DNA of 64,000 nt from a virus: positions 1 to 64,000 of IMG/VR virus record IMGVR_UViG_3300012930_000003; one strand, given 5' to 3'. Below are positions 54,720 to 63,992 of this stretch, in pieces (position 1 is the first letter of the stretch; each line of letters starts with the position of its first letter). Both the position numbers and the translations under genes were made by a program. The notes beneath the pieces were generated by a model. That model saw only the letters and a list, made by a program, of their open reading frames with translations. It ran no database searches and was not told the DNA's origin.

Positions 54720-57442
54720 TGGCGACGCTCACCATCGGCGATAAATCGGTTTCGGTCGGCGACGACTTTTTGAAGTTGACGCCGGAACAGCAGAACGCGA
54801 CCGTTGAGGAAATATCGAAGTCGATCGGGGCTGCGCCGACCGAACCCGTGACGGCTAATAAAGTTGCGCGGTCGGCGGCAACTGGGGTTCCGATTGTCGG
54901 CGGCGTGCTGAACCAACTGGATGCCGCGACCAATGCGGCGCTGGCGCCGGTTCTCAATCCGCTATTCGCCGAAAAGGACCAATTGAAGGGCGCGACCTTC
55001 GCCGAGCGCCGGGCCGAGTCGCTGCGCCAGCAAAACGCGATGGATGAGAAGTTCGCAGCGGCGCATCCCGTGGTGGATACGGCCGCCAAGATCACGGGCG
55101 GTGTCGCTGGAACCATCCCGGCCATGATGGCGGCGCCGGCCGCATTCGGCCTGACCGGAACCTTGCCGCAGATGGTTGCCCGTGGGGCGGTATCGAACGC
55201 GGCGTTGGGCGGTGCTGATGCGCTGGTGCGCGGGGAGGACCCGACGACGGCGGCCACGGTCGGCGGGGTGGTAGGTGCTGCGGCGCCGCTGGCGGGTCGC
55301 GCGGTCGGCAAGTTGGCCCAATCATACCGGGACTTCCGCAGCCCGCCGCCGGTGGTCGCGCAGAACGTCGAACGGGTCGCTGGCGTTGATGTGCCGCTGA
55401 CCACGGGGCAAGCCACGGCTGACCCCGCCGTACAGGCTGAGGAGGAGATTATGCGACGGGGCGCGCGGGGCGCGTCGGCTGAGGACGTGGCCCGGCAGGC
55501 AGACCAGCAAGCGCAGGCGGCCGTTGCGGAGGCTTCCGGAAACATCACCAAGTCCCTTGACCCGACAGGCGCATCGGCGCGCACCGCCCCGCAGGCGGCC
55601 GGGCAGGTCGTTCAATCCGAATTGGCGCAGCAAGAGGCGGCGCGAACGGCTGCCGCTGCTGCGCAGGTCTCGCAGGTCGGCGCTGAGGGCGAAAGCCTGG
55701 CGCGCGGGCTTGGGGGTGGCGCGGCTCCGGTCTCTCCGTTTGATGCGGCTGAGAGTACTGGGGCCGCAGTCGCCGCAAGGGCGGCAGAGGCAAAGGCGGC
55801 AACGAAAGAGGCTTACAAGGCGCGGGATGCCGTTGAGGGCGTTTGGAATCCCGAATTCGCGGGCGGGCTGGCGGCGGATGTTCGCAAGCGCATTGCGTCT
55901 GGCGATGCCAGCGAGCGCATTCATGTTGATCCGGTTAACGAATCGATCGCATCCAAAGCCCTCAAAACTATCGACAATACCGTTGGGAACGGCGGCTTAT
56001 TCCGGAACGATGCCGCCCCGCGCGCGAGTGCTGAGGAATTGGCGAGGTCGGCTGCGGCCAAGGAACTTTCCGATACGATGATTGCGCAGGGCATCAACCC
56101 TGAGAAGGCTCTAAAGGCGGCTGCGGACGCCCATGGTATTCCGGTGGAAGCGGTCGGGGCGGCTGAAAAGCCTCCCGCGATTGATCTGCGGGCGATGGAT
56201 GATGCCCGCAAGCAACTCGGGACAATGTACCGTGACGCAAAGGAAAAAGGGATAGCGTCTGGCGACAAGTCCGATTGGCGCGCAATGGGCCGCATCCTTC
56301 ACGAATTCGACAACGCCATTTCGGATGGTCTCAAGAGTGGCCAGTTTTCCGGCGACGCCAAATTGGCGAAGGAATTGCAGGACGCGGCGCGCAAATCTCA
56401 CTCCGAATATAAGGAAACGTATTCGGCCAAGCCGGGCGATGAGATTGGACGGGCGATCGAGAAAATCCTCGGTCAATATTCCGACACTGCGGCCACGCCT
56501 GAGCAAATTCAGGCATTGTCCTATGGTCCGAAGTCAAATCCGGGCAGCGGCAACGCGGTGAAGGTCGCCGGCCGGTTGCAGAAAATACTGAGCCCGGAGG
56601 AATATGGGCAGTGGAAGTCTGGGTTGTTCAAATACGTTGACGATGCAGAGCTTTCGCCGGCCAAACGCTCCGCTCGGATTGATAATTTCCTGCAAACGAG
56701 TTTGGCGAAGGGTGCTTTGACGGCCGATGATCGGTCGGCCATGTCCACATACGCTCGGAACCTGCGTGCGACGGAACCTGCAGGCCGCCCTGCGAACGAT
56801 CTCGAAAAGGCCATCGCGCGCATTGCAGGGACTGACGGTCATCTGCCGGCCGCGCCGAGCGAAGTGACGGACATGCTCTATTCCCGCACCGGAAAGGGCG
56901 ACAAGGGCATTTCGCAACGACTGGCCGCCCATCTCAAGCAGAACTTGACGCTGGAAAGCTGGACGGCTGTTCGGCAGGGCATGTGGGAAAAACTGACCAA
57001 TGCTGGCGAGGGAAAAGTCCCGTTCGAGGCGCAGGCTTTGTCACAGCGGCTGCATGAGTTCCTGAACGAGAGCGGCAAGGGGCTGTCCTCGATTCTGTTC
57101 ACCAAGGCGGAACGGGACGAGATGGCCAAGTTGGCTGCGGTCTATCGGCGCATGACGCCGCTGAAGGGCACCACCAATCCCTCGGGAAGCGCGACCATCG
57201 GTGCCAAGATCGCGCATAAGGCGATGAACAATCTCGGCGCCATGCTCGGGTTCGGAGCTCACGGCGTCACCGGGGCAATCGTCGGCCACGGGGTACAGAA
57301 GGCCGCTGGTGCGATCAAGGATGCCCGGGCGGCAAAGGAGGCAACGCAACTATTTTTCGGTCCCCAGGCCAAGCGCGCGGCTATTACGAGCCGAATTCCG
57401 GCTCTGGTCGCGCCGGCTGCGGTTGCGGGGGCGCGGCGGTAG
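54719..57442 (+). CDS. large ejection-type virion protein
   Basis: 907 residues from ATG 54719 (TGATG overlap). The N-terminus contains TLTIGDKSVSVGDDFLKLTP and a hydrophobic region (VAGTIPAMMAAPAAFGLTGT), then long Ala/Arg-rich helical stretches and a C-terminal hydrophobic segment (AMLGFGAHGVTGAIVGHGVQ). Such proteins are thought to form a channel across the envelope during DNA entry. No enzymatic motif was seen. Confidence 0.78.
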   Translation: MATLTIGDKSVSVGDDFLKLTPEQQNATVEEISKSIGAAPTEPVTANKVARSAATGVPIVGGVLNQLDAATNAALAPVLNPLFAEKDQLKGATFAERRAESLRQQNAMDEKFAAAHPVVDTAAKITGGVAGTIPAMMAAPAAFGLTGTLPQMVARGAVSNAALGGADALVRGEDPTTAATVGGVVGAAAPLAGRAVGKLAQSYRDFRSPPPVVAQNVERVAGVDVPLTTGQATADPAVQAEEEIMRRGARGASAEDVARQADQQAQAAVAEASGNITKSLDPTGASARTAPQAAGQVVQSELAQQEAARTAAAAAQVSQVGAEGESLARGLGGGAAPVSPFDAAESTGAAVAARAAEAKAATKEAYKARDAVEGVWNPEFAGGLAADVRKRIASGDASERIHVDPVNESIASKALKTIDNTVGNGGLFRNDAAPRASAEELARSAAAKELSDTMIAQGINPEKALKAAADAHGIPVEAVGAAEKPPAIDLRAMDDARKQLGTMYRDAKEKGIASGDKSDWRAMGRILHEFDNAISDGLKSGQFSGDAKLAKELQDAARKSHSEYKETYSAKPGDEIGRAIEKILGQYSDTAATPEQIQALSYGPKSNPGSGNAVKVAGRLQKILSPEEYGQWKSGLFKYVDDAELSPAKRSARIDNFLQTSLAKGALTADDRSAMSTYARNLRATEPAGRPANDLEKAIARIAGTDGHLPAAPSEVTDMLYSRTGKGDKGISQRLAAHLKQNLTLESWTAVRQGMWEKLTNAGEGKVPFEAQALSQRLHEFLNESGKGLSSILFTKAERDEMAKLAAVYRRMTPLKGTTNPSGSATIGAKIAHKAMNNLGAMLGFGAHGVTGAIVGHGVQKAAGAIKDARAAKEATQLFFGPQAKRAAITSRIPALVAPAAVAGARR

Positions 57443-57575
57443 GCTCAATGTGGCGTGCGATGGCGTACAAGATGAGGATCATGGTAAGACCGGCCATCGG
57501 GCCGCCGAAGTGAACAAGGCCGATGGCGGCGGATTTCAAGGCGAGTAGCAGGACTAAAAGCAGGAATATGAGCAT
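57384..57575 (-). CDS. possible leftward membrane protein
   Basis: 63 residues on the opposite strand. MLIFLLLVLLLALKSAAIGL then FGGPMAGLTMILILYAIARH make two helices, and a Pro/Glu tail ends it. It fills the gap between 57442 and 57568 where no rightward gene is visible, but overlaps the end of the ejection protein gene by 59 nt and lacks a clear ribosome site. Confidence 0.4.
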   Translation of the reverse strand: MLIFLLLVLLLALKSAAIGLVHFGGPMAGLTMILILYAIARHIEPTAAPPQPQPARPEPEFGS

Positions 57576-58083
57576 GTCCGCAGTTAAGCGCCGGAAACTT
57601 CCCAGTCAAGATCGGCTAAAGCATCTTTTTGATTACGATCAAGGGACTGGGTTTTTGATTCGGAGGGTAAATGTCAGCAATCAAAAGGCTGGGGAAAGGG
57701 CTGGTAATTTTTGCGCAAAAAGTGGCTATCGGGCCATATCTATTGACGGAGGCCAGTACAGAGAAGCCAACGTTATATGGGCGTGGATGACAGGGGTTGA
57801 TCCTTCGGGCATTGTCGATCATCGGGATTTGGTTCGAGATAACAATGCATGGGTCAATTTGAGGCTTGGCACTCAATCACAAAACGTCGCCAATAGCCCA
57901 GTTCGAACAACCAATATTCTTGGCGTGAAAGGTGTGAGCAAAAAGCGCGGAAGGTTTAGGGTGCAAATTACAGTAGACGGAGAGAACCATCATCTCGGCA
58001 CTTTTGATACGGTTGAGGAAGCGTCATCGGTGCGCATGGCTAGGGCGAAAGAACTGTTCGGCGAATTCGCGAGGCTCGCATGA
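57568..58083 (+). CDS. HNH homing endonuclease with AP2 domain
   Basis: 171 residues from ATG 57568 (AGGA upstream). SQDRLKHLFDYDQGTGFLIR, GIVDHRDLVRDNNAWVNLRL, and GTQSQNVANSPV form the HNH core (D-H ... N). The C-terminal GVKGVSKKRGRFRVQITVDG, HHLGTFDTVEEA is an AP2-type DNA-binding domain. The gene is visibly AT-richer than its neighbours and overlaps the lysozyme start (ATGA). A mobile insertion. Confidence 0.9.
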   Translation: MSMSAVKRRKLPSQDRLKHLFDYDQGTGFLIRRVNVSNQKAGERAGNFCAKSGYRAISIDGGQYREANVIWAWMTGVDPSGIVDHRDLVRDNNAWVNLRLGTQSQNVANSPVRTTNILGVKGVSKKRGRFRVQITVDGENHHLGTFDTVEEASSVRMARAKELFGEFARLA

Positions 58084-58787
58084 ATGGGTTGGAGACAGTT
58101 CGGGCTCTTATCGACAAGGGATACACGCCTGCGCAGGCGGCGGCTCTTGCTGGTCACGTCATGCAGGAAAGTGGGTTCGATCCATCGAATGTCAACAAAG
58201 GTGAGGATGCGCACGGGCTTGTGCAATGGCGCGGCGACCGCTGGCAAGGTTTGCAGGATTTCGCCAAAGCGCAAGGGAAATCTCCGACCGATCCCTTGGT
58301 GCAGATGGATTTCATCGGCCACGAAATGAGAGGCCCTGAGGCAAAGGCTGGCGCAGGGTTCATGGCGGCTCCCGACGTTGCGAGCGCCAGTGCGGCTCTC
58401 AAGCCCTATATTCGATATGCCGACCCAGGTGGTGCACAGACTGCCCTGCGGACGAATAACGCGGTCGGACTGCTGGCCCAATATAACGGCGGCGCGCCAA
58501 CTGCGCCGGTCGATCCGACCAATCCCGCCGATCCGACGCAATCTGTGGCCGCACCCGCCGCGCCGCTATCCATCGCGCCAGACGCGGCAACGCCCGTGGG
58601 CTCGCTGGCGTCGTCGCTGCAGTCGTTGGGCGGCAGTTTGGGCGGCGGCACTTCGGGCCAACCGGCGCAGCAACCGGCCGCGCCTGACTTCCTCGCGCCG
58701 CAGCAAATCGCCATGCCGCAGGCAAATACCGGACAATCGCAACAAATCGCCGCCGCCTTGGCCAAGATGTACGGAATCGGAGCATGA
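58080..58787 (+). CDS. tail lysozyme-like protein
   Basis: 235 residues. TVRALIDKGYTPAQAAALAG, HVMQESGFDPSNVNKGEDAH, GLVQWRGDRWQGLQDFAKAQ is the phage tail-lysozyme pattern, with E30 as catalytic Glu. It would open peptidoglycan at infection. The last ~90 residues are Pro/Ala/Gln-rich, ending KMYGIGA. ATGA overlap with the HNH gene upstream and the collar gene downstream. Confidence 0.88.
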   Translation: MNGLETVRALIDKGYTPAQAAALAGHVMQESGFDPSNVNKGEDAHGLVQWRGDRWQGLQDFAKAQGKSPTDPLVQMDFIGHEMRGPEAKAGAGFMAAPDVASASAALKPYIRYADPGGAQTALRTNNAVGLLAQYNGGAPTAPVDPTNPADPTQSVAAPAAPLSIAPDAATPVGSLASSLQSLGGSLGGGTSGQPAQQPAAPDFLAPQQIAMPQANTGQSQQIAAALAKMYGIGA

Positions 58788-59905
58788 AGATGAAATTGAT
58801 GCGCGGACGGCTGGTTGAATTTCTGATCCTGCTGATGGTGGCTATTGGCGCTGGGCCTGCTGGCGCGGCTCTGTGGCAATGGTCGACTACGGCTGGCCTC
58901 AACGGCAACAGTGACCCAACTATCAATTTTGCGGAAGGCCAAGCCCCATCATCGCTGAATGATAGTGCGCGTGCCCTCATGGCGGCGGTCGCAGTCAACA
59001 TCAAGGACACCAATGGCCAAATCACATCTGGCGGCACAATTGCGGCGCTCACCCTAACGACGAATACCGTTTTCCCGAGCGCATCCGCCTTGGTTGGGCA
59101 GGCGATCACCTTCATTGCCGGCACAGGCAACGGTGCGGGTGCAACGCTCAATATCGACGGGACCGGCGCGCTTGCGATCTTTATCGATGGTGTCAACGGG
59201 GCCGTGCCCGCGAATACCATCACGGCAGGCGGCATCTACACCGTGACGAACACGGGCGGCCTTTATCGGCTGCATTCCGTCTACAACAACCCCTATAATA
59301 CGGCGCTCGGAAGTATTCTTTGGTCAACGCTTTCGACCGCGCCAAATGCGAACTTCGTTCTTGCAAACGGGCAGTGCCTCTCGACGACGACCTATTCGGT
59401 CTACTGGGTTGCGCTCGGGTCTCCGGCTAGCGGGGCGTGCGCTGGCGGGTTTTTTCAAATCATTGACTTGCGCGGTCGCGTTGTCGCCGGATTGGATACG
59501 CTCGCCGGAACTGGCGCGGCGGGACGCCTCACGTCGTCTGCGACGGGTTGCGGCACGGCAATGACGACGGTTGGAGCGGTCTGCGCGAACGGCCTTGAGG
59601 GCTACTCTCTCACTGCCGCGCAAATTCCATCGATCACAGCGGCAAACGCCAGCGTTTCTCTCAGTGTGAGCACCACCACAAACAACTGGGTTGCGGGCAA
59701 TACGTCGGATAGCACTGCGGTCAGCGCGGGTGGGGCTGGAACGGCATATACGGTTTCAACGGCCGTTGGCCCTGTCGTTTCCAAGCAGCCGGCATCTGGT
59801 AGCGCGACGGGCTCCGTATCGGTGACATCCAACAATACCAGCGGCGCCGTGCATCCTGAGGTGCAGCCGACGATCGGTCTCGTTCCTTTCTTGCGGGTGA
59901 TTTGA
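58784..59905 (+). CDS. tail-collar domain protein with N-terminal signal
   Basis: 373 residues. The start VEFLILLMVAIGAGPAGAAL is a signal or anchor. Residues ~180-250 (FVLANGQCLSTTTYSVYWVA, GFFQIIDLRGRVVAGLDTLA) fit the phage tail-collar domain, and a Ser/Thr-rich C-terminal beta region ends in PEVQPTIGLVPFLRVI, the typical 'P.....fiIR.' end of collar fibres. The signal is unusual for such a protein. Confidence 0.82.
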   Translation: MKMKLMRGRLVEFLILLMVAIGAGPAGAALWQWSTTAGLNGNSDPTINFAEGQAPSSLNDSARALMAAVAVNIKDTNGQITSGGTIAALTLTTNTVFPSASALVGQAITFIAGTGNGAGATLNIDGTGALAIFIDGVNGAVPANTITAGGIYTVTNTGGLYRLHSVYNNPYNTALGSILWSTLSTAPNANFVLANGQCLSTTTYSVYWVALGSPASGACAGGFFQIIDLRGRVVAGLDTLAGTGAAGRLTSSATGCGTAMTTVGAVCANGLEGYSLTAAQIPSITAANASVSLSVSTTTNNWVAGNTSDSTAVSAGGAGTAYTVSTAVGPVVSKQPASGSATGSVSVTSNNTSGAVHPEVQPTIGLVPFLRVI

Positions 59906-60327
59906 TGCTGGTTCAAACCAATCTACGGGTGCACCCAACGGCGGCGGCTCGGAACATTTACTATGAGGCTGCGGCTCCGATCACGGCCAACAATGTGCAG
60001 GATGCGATTGAGCAGGCTGCGGCCAGCGGCGGGGCGTCGATAACGCCGACGAACATTGCCATCGGGCAGTCGCCCTACACGGTGCTGGCGGCCGATCGGT
60101 ATATCCGGGTGGATACATCCGGTGGCAACGTCACCATTAATATGATGCCGTCAGCCGCTCGCAATGGCCTTGATGTTGAAATCAAGAAGGTCACCGCAGA
60201 TGCTAATTCGGCTTCCGCCGTCCGTAATGGTGGAGAGGACATCGACGGCATCGTGTCATATCCAATCGATTCGCCGCTGCTTGCGGTGAGGTTCATGCCG
60301 AGGGCAAATGGCTATGATGTTGTTTAG
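59905..60327 (+). CDS. small fibre-associated beta protein
   Basis: 140 residues (TGATG overlap). NIYYEAAAPITANNVQDAIE is the phage-fibre 'yy.aaapitatnvqdAi' motif that joins units. Then YTVLAADRYIRVDTSGGNVT and a beta domain. It overlaps the spike gene by 20 nt. Probably a spike adaptor. Confidence 0.75.
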   Translation: MLVQTNLRVHPTAAARNIYYEAAAPITANNVQDAIEQAAASGGASITPTNIAIGQSPYTVLAADRYIRVDTSGGNVTINMMPSAARNGLDVEIKKVTADANSASAVRNGGEDIDGIVSYPIDSPLLAVRFMPRANGYDVV

Positions 60328-63181
60328 GAAACTTCGCTCGTCATTGTCTGCACTCGCAACGTCCCTCGCCGTTGCGGGTATGATGCTATCGCCTGTGCTT
60401 GCTCAACAGGGTATCCAATTCCCGACAGGAACCATCTACGGCAACGACACGGCGTCAACGCGATCTGGCAAGACAGCCACGATGTCGTCGATGTTCGACC
60501 GCGCCTATTGTTCGACGGTCGGCTATGTGATTGCCCGCACCATCGGAACTTGGACGTGCTCGCAGAATATCCCGGTCAAGGCGTCCTATTACGGCGCCAT
60601 CTGCGACAGCGCGACGACGACATTTGCAGCGAAACTGCAAGATGCCGTAACGGCTGCGCAGAACGCTGGCGGCCTTCCGGTTGAATTGCCGCCGCCTGCC
60701 ACCGTCGGCGCGAAATGCATTCACACAACCAGCGTGTGGACGAACATCTGGGCTGGCGCTGGCGTCTTGGCCGCGCCTGGAATGGACATCCGTGGCGTCG
60801 ACCGTGATGTGACCGTGCTCGATACCCGCGTGGTCGGGTATGCGTTCGCGACCAATCCGGATTGGCAGTCGGCTTATAAATCGCTCTACCTTTCGACGGT
60901 CGGGGCTGGCGGCGTTCTGGCGTCTGGAACCTACTACGTCCAGATTACAATGACCGACCCGTCCGCCAACGAGGTATTGGTGACATCGGCAGAGCCGTTC
61001 ACCGTCCCCGCTACGGGTCGGGTGACATTGCCGCTGCAATCGGTCCATACCGGATACTGCTACAACATCTATATTTCCGCTTCTAGCCTGATGACATCCT
61101 CAAGTTACGGGAAGATCAGTGGCTCCGATGCAATCTGCTTGGGCGGAAACCAGAGCGTCAATCTGACCGATTTTGGCACGGCTCATGCGGTTCCGACCAA
61201 TAAGGTCGCGGTCTGGCAGCAAGCCAATTTCGAGAAATTCTCGATCACAAATCCCACCGCAGTAGCGGGGGCAAACTGCCTGAGTATTTTCAAGGTCGCG
61301 TATACGACCGTCGACAAGTTCTATTGCTCCAGCGTCGTCGATGGCATCGATATTCTGACCTATTTCGGCGATGCCGATGGCAGTTTCAACGTCAAGATTA
61401 CCCAATCTAAATTCAACGGCGTGAGCGGATGGGGCATTAACGGCGCTGGCGCGGCGGCGGGCCTGTCCTACCTCTTTGTGGAAAACGTAATCTGCAATCT
61501 CTGCGGAACGCTGCCGGCGAACTATTTCCCGCCATCCCTTTATGGCTCTGGATTTGGAATCAGCACGATCTCGCGCGCCAGCCCGAACGTGATGACGACG
61601 ACGGCTCCGCATACGCTGCAGACCAATGACGAGATTTACATTACCGGCGTCTTTGGCAGCATGACGCAGCTTGTGAACGGCTGGTATCGCGTCAACGTGA
61701 CTGGGGCATCGACACTCAACCTTGAGGATTTGGTTACCGGAACGATCATCGATACCTCAGGGTTCACGCCATATACGACTGGCGGCGCATTCGCGCTGGC
61801 ATGGCGTCCTCCGACACAGACGACGGGATCGGGAGGGTTTGCATGGGGCGGCCTTTCCGCAACCTTCAAGCATTCCGGGTGCACACAGGCAAACGGCACA
61901 TGCTTCTACGCTACCGAGGTTGTCGGGTCGAACAATCTGAAACTGGATAATTTCACGGCCGAAAATACGCTCGGCAAGGGGTATTACATCGGGTCTCTGG
62001 CCGGCGGTGAATTCTCCGGCATCGAGGTATTGAGCGCGGTGGCCTATGGCCAGACCCATGCCGGGATGCAACTCGGCACCGGCTTTGCCGCCGGCGGGGT
62101 TTCAAACGTCACCGTATCCAGCGCCAAGGTACGGTCGGATGTGACGATTGCCATTGGGTTCGAGCAATTCCGAAACACGAACAATCCCACGGCGTTCACC
62201 GATTCAAACCGCGTCCGGAACGTCACTTGGACAACGTACGACCTTGCGGCAACGCAAGAGCGGTTTCGGGCATTTACTTTTGATCCGATCCCGGGCCAAG
62301 TTCAGCTTTCGATATCGGCGGTCAATACCGCACAGCTTATCCCCGTTGGATATGGCGGCTGCCTCCCGATTCATCTCAAGGCAACGGGTGAATGGGTTTG
62401 CGTTCGTGTCCCGAGCGCGGGTGTCACTCAAGCCGGCATTGGCGGGCTTTCGGCGACCACCACTTATCAACTCTACGCCTACAACTCGGCTGCGACCAAT
62501 GCGCCATATGCCATTTCGATGGAGGTAAGCGCTACTGGCGTGGCTCTTGATGCCGCTGGATATTATGTGAAATCCAGCGATAGCACGCGGACTTTCGTCG
62601 GGCAGGCGAGGACCGATGGCAGCGGAAATTTCCAGACATCTGGAACGCAGAGCACTCTTTTCCCGATCCAGTCCACCGTTCCGATTGTAACGACCGCTGG
62701 TGCGGTGTCATGTCCGACATGTGCGGTGACTGGCACCACTATTACCGGAGCATATGGCATCACCGGAGGCGGCGATCTTTCGGCCAACCGAACGTTGGGC
62801 GTCAACCTCACTACGGCCGCCAACTCCATCGGCGGCAACGTCGCCATGAACAATACGGCGAACTATTTCGATGGTCCCAGCATGGCGCAGGGCACCACTG
62901 GGACATGGTGGGCTTCCGGTACGGTTACTGTCACAGATACTGCGGCGACCGCGAATATCGTTTGCAAGCTTTGGGACGGGACAACCGTAATCGATAGCGG
63001 TTCTCTGACCACGGCCACGATTGGCCAAAACGCGACTATGACGCTATCGGGAACGCTGGCCAGTCCGGCCGCGAACATGCGCATGTCGTGCCGGGATATT
63101 TCGGCAACCACTGGTCTGATTTTGAGTGGGGCGAGCGGCAACACCAAAGACAGCACAATCACAGGCGTTAGAATTCAATAA
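60308..63181 (+). CDS. large beta-helix tailspike with Sec signal
   Basis: 957 residues. The N-terminus has FRKLRSSLSALATSLAVAGM then MLSPVLAQQ, a clear Sec signal. Residues ~85-300 resemble the start of a pectate-lyase-like spike (AKLQDAVTAAQNAGGLPVEL; VDRDVTVLDTRVVGYAF). The middle is a right-handed beta-helix by pattern (SFNVKITQSKFNGVSGWGIN, GLSYLFVENVICNLCG), and the C-terminal ~180 residues are beta-rich. No glycosidase residues can be assigned. It probably binds or cuts host surface polysaccharide. The signal peptide is unexpected. Confidence 0.85.
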   Translation: MAMMLFRKLRSSLSALATSLAVAGMMLSPVLAQQGIQFPTGTIYGNDTASTRSGKTATMSSMFDRAYCSTVGYVIARTIGTWTCSQNIPVKASYYGAICDSATTTFAAKLQDAVTAAQNAGGLPVELPPPATVGAKCIHTTSVWTNIWAGAGVLAAPGMDIRGVDRDVTVLDTRVVGYAFATNPDWQSAYKSLYLSTVGAGGVLASGTYYVQITMTDPSANEVLVTSAEPFTVPATGRVTLPLQSVHTGYCYNIYISASSLMTSSSYGKISGSDAICLGGNQSVNLTDFGTAHAVPTNKVAVWQQANFEKFSITNPTAVAGANCLSIFKVAYTTVDKFYCSSVVDGIDILTYFGDADGSFNVKITQSKFNGVSGWGINGAGAAAGLSYLFVENVICNLCGTLPANYFPPSLYGSGFGISTISRASPNVMTTTAPHTLQTNDEIYITGVFGSMTQLVNGWYRVNVTGASTLNLEDLVTGTIIDTSGFTPYTTGGAFALAWRPPTQTTGSGGFAWGGLSATFKHSGCTQANGTCFYATEVVGSNNLKLDNFTAENTLGKGYYIGSLAGGEFSGIEVLSAVAYGQTHAGMQLGTGFAAGGVSNVTVSSAKVRSDVTIAIGFEQFRNTNNPTAFTDSNRVRNVTWTTYDLAATQERFRAFTFDPIPGQVQLSISAVNTAQLIPVGYGGCLPIHLKATGEWVCVRVPSAGVTQAGIGGLSATTTYQLYAYNSAATNAPYAISMEVSATGVALDAAGYYVKSSDSTRTFVGQARTDGSGNFQTSGTQSTLFPIQSTVPIVTTAGAVSCPTCAVTGTTITGAYGITGGGDLSANRTLGVNLTTAANSIGGNVAMNNTANYFDGPSMAQGTTGTWWASGTVTVTDTAATANIVCKLWDGTTVIDSGSLTTATIGQNATMTLSGTLASPAANMRMSCRDISATTGLILSGASGNTKDSTITGVRIQ

Positions 63182-63193
63182 AGGGGTTGCATC

Positions 63194-63322
63194 ATGCCAA
63201 TCGACCGAAAGTTATTTTTTGCAGGCATTCGCCAAAGTCCATTTCCGGGGAAATTGACATCGGGCCAGGTCTCCGGAACGTCGGCCATTCTGGACGAGTG
63301 GGAGCGGCGCAATGCGCGGTAA
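63194..63322 (+). pseudogene. N-terminal fragment of an endolysin-type gene
   Basis: ATG 63194 with AAAGGGG upstream encodes 42 residues: PIDRKLFFAGIRQSPFPGKL, TSGQVSGTSAILDEWERRNA. This is the well-known start of a phage peptidoglycan hydrolase family ('FF..vR.s.F.GkLsqsQv.GinaILdeWe'). The frame stops at TAA 63320-63322, inside the beginning of a homing-type gene, so the gene is cut after its first 42 codons. The rest, if present, lies outside the window. Confidence 0.7.
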
Positions 63323-63992
63323 ACGCAGCGAGGAATGGGTTGGCGTCAGGCTCGGAAAACTCATTATCACCGAATTCTTGGGTCTGACTTCGTTCGGTCG
63401 CGGCCAGTCTGCATATTTCAAATTCAAGTGCGATTGCGGCAATGAGTTTGTAGCACAGAAGTCCAATGTGATTGGAAAAAAGAAAGATTGCGGATGCTCT
63501 GAAACTAAATCAGTTGGAACCTCGCCACGCGGGTTTACTCACCATCCGTTGAGCAAAATATGGCGCGCACTCATTTCCAGATGCTATCTAGATACCGATG
63601 GCAGTTACCCCGACTACGGCGCGCGAGGCATTTCTGTCTGCGGTCGTTGGATTGATGGCGAGAACGGCCTAACTGGTTTCGAGTGTTTTGTTGACGACAT
63701 GGGGATGCGTCCAAAGGGTAATTACACCGTCGAACGCATTGAAGTGAACGGAAATTATGAGCCGTCCAATTGCAAATGGCTGCATAAATCTGGGCAGTCA
63801 AAGAACCGACGCAACGTTCCTATGATAACAATCGATGGCCGGACAATGTGCATACCAGATTGGTGCCGAGAGACTGGCGTCGGCTATTGGGTCGCTGTCC
63901 ATCGCATCAAAAGGAAGGGGTGGCCGCCATCGGTCGCCGTTACAATCCCGAACGGAATACATTCGTTCGCGCCAACCGGAGAGCATCAATGA
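63312..63992 (+). CDS. homing-type (HNH-like) protein, GGRGI family
   Basis: 226 residues from ATG 63312, overlapping the endolysin fragment by 11 nt. Zinc segment FKFKCDCGNEFVAQKSNVIG, KKKDCGC; core DYGARGISVCGRWIDGENGL, FVDDMGMRPKGNYTVER, NYEPSNCKWLHKSGQSKNRR; C-terminal HTH-like ITIDGRTMCIPDWCRETGVG, AVHRIKRKGWPPSVAVTIP. The most complete of the three members seen here. AT-richer than its surroundings. Confidence 0.85.
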   Translation: MRGKRSEEWVGVRLGKLIITEFLGLTSFGRGQSAYFKFKCDCGNEFVAQKSNVIGKKKDCGCSETKSVGTSPRGFTHHPLSKIWRALISRCYLDTDGSYPDYGARGISVCGRWIDGENGLTGFECFVDDMGMRPKGNYTVERIEVNGNYEPSNCKWLHKSGQSKNRRNVPMITIDGRTMCIPDWCRETGVGYWVAVHRIKRKGWPPSVAVTIPNGIHSFAPTGEHQ

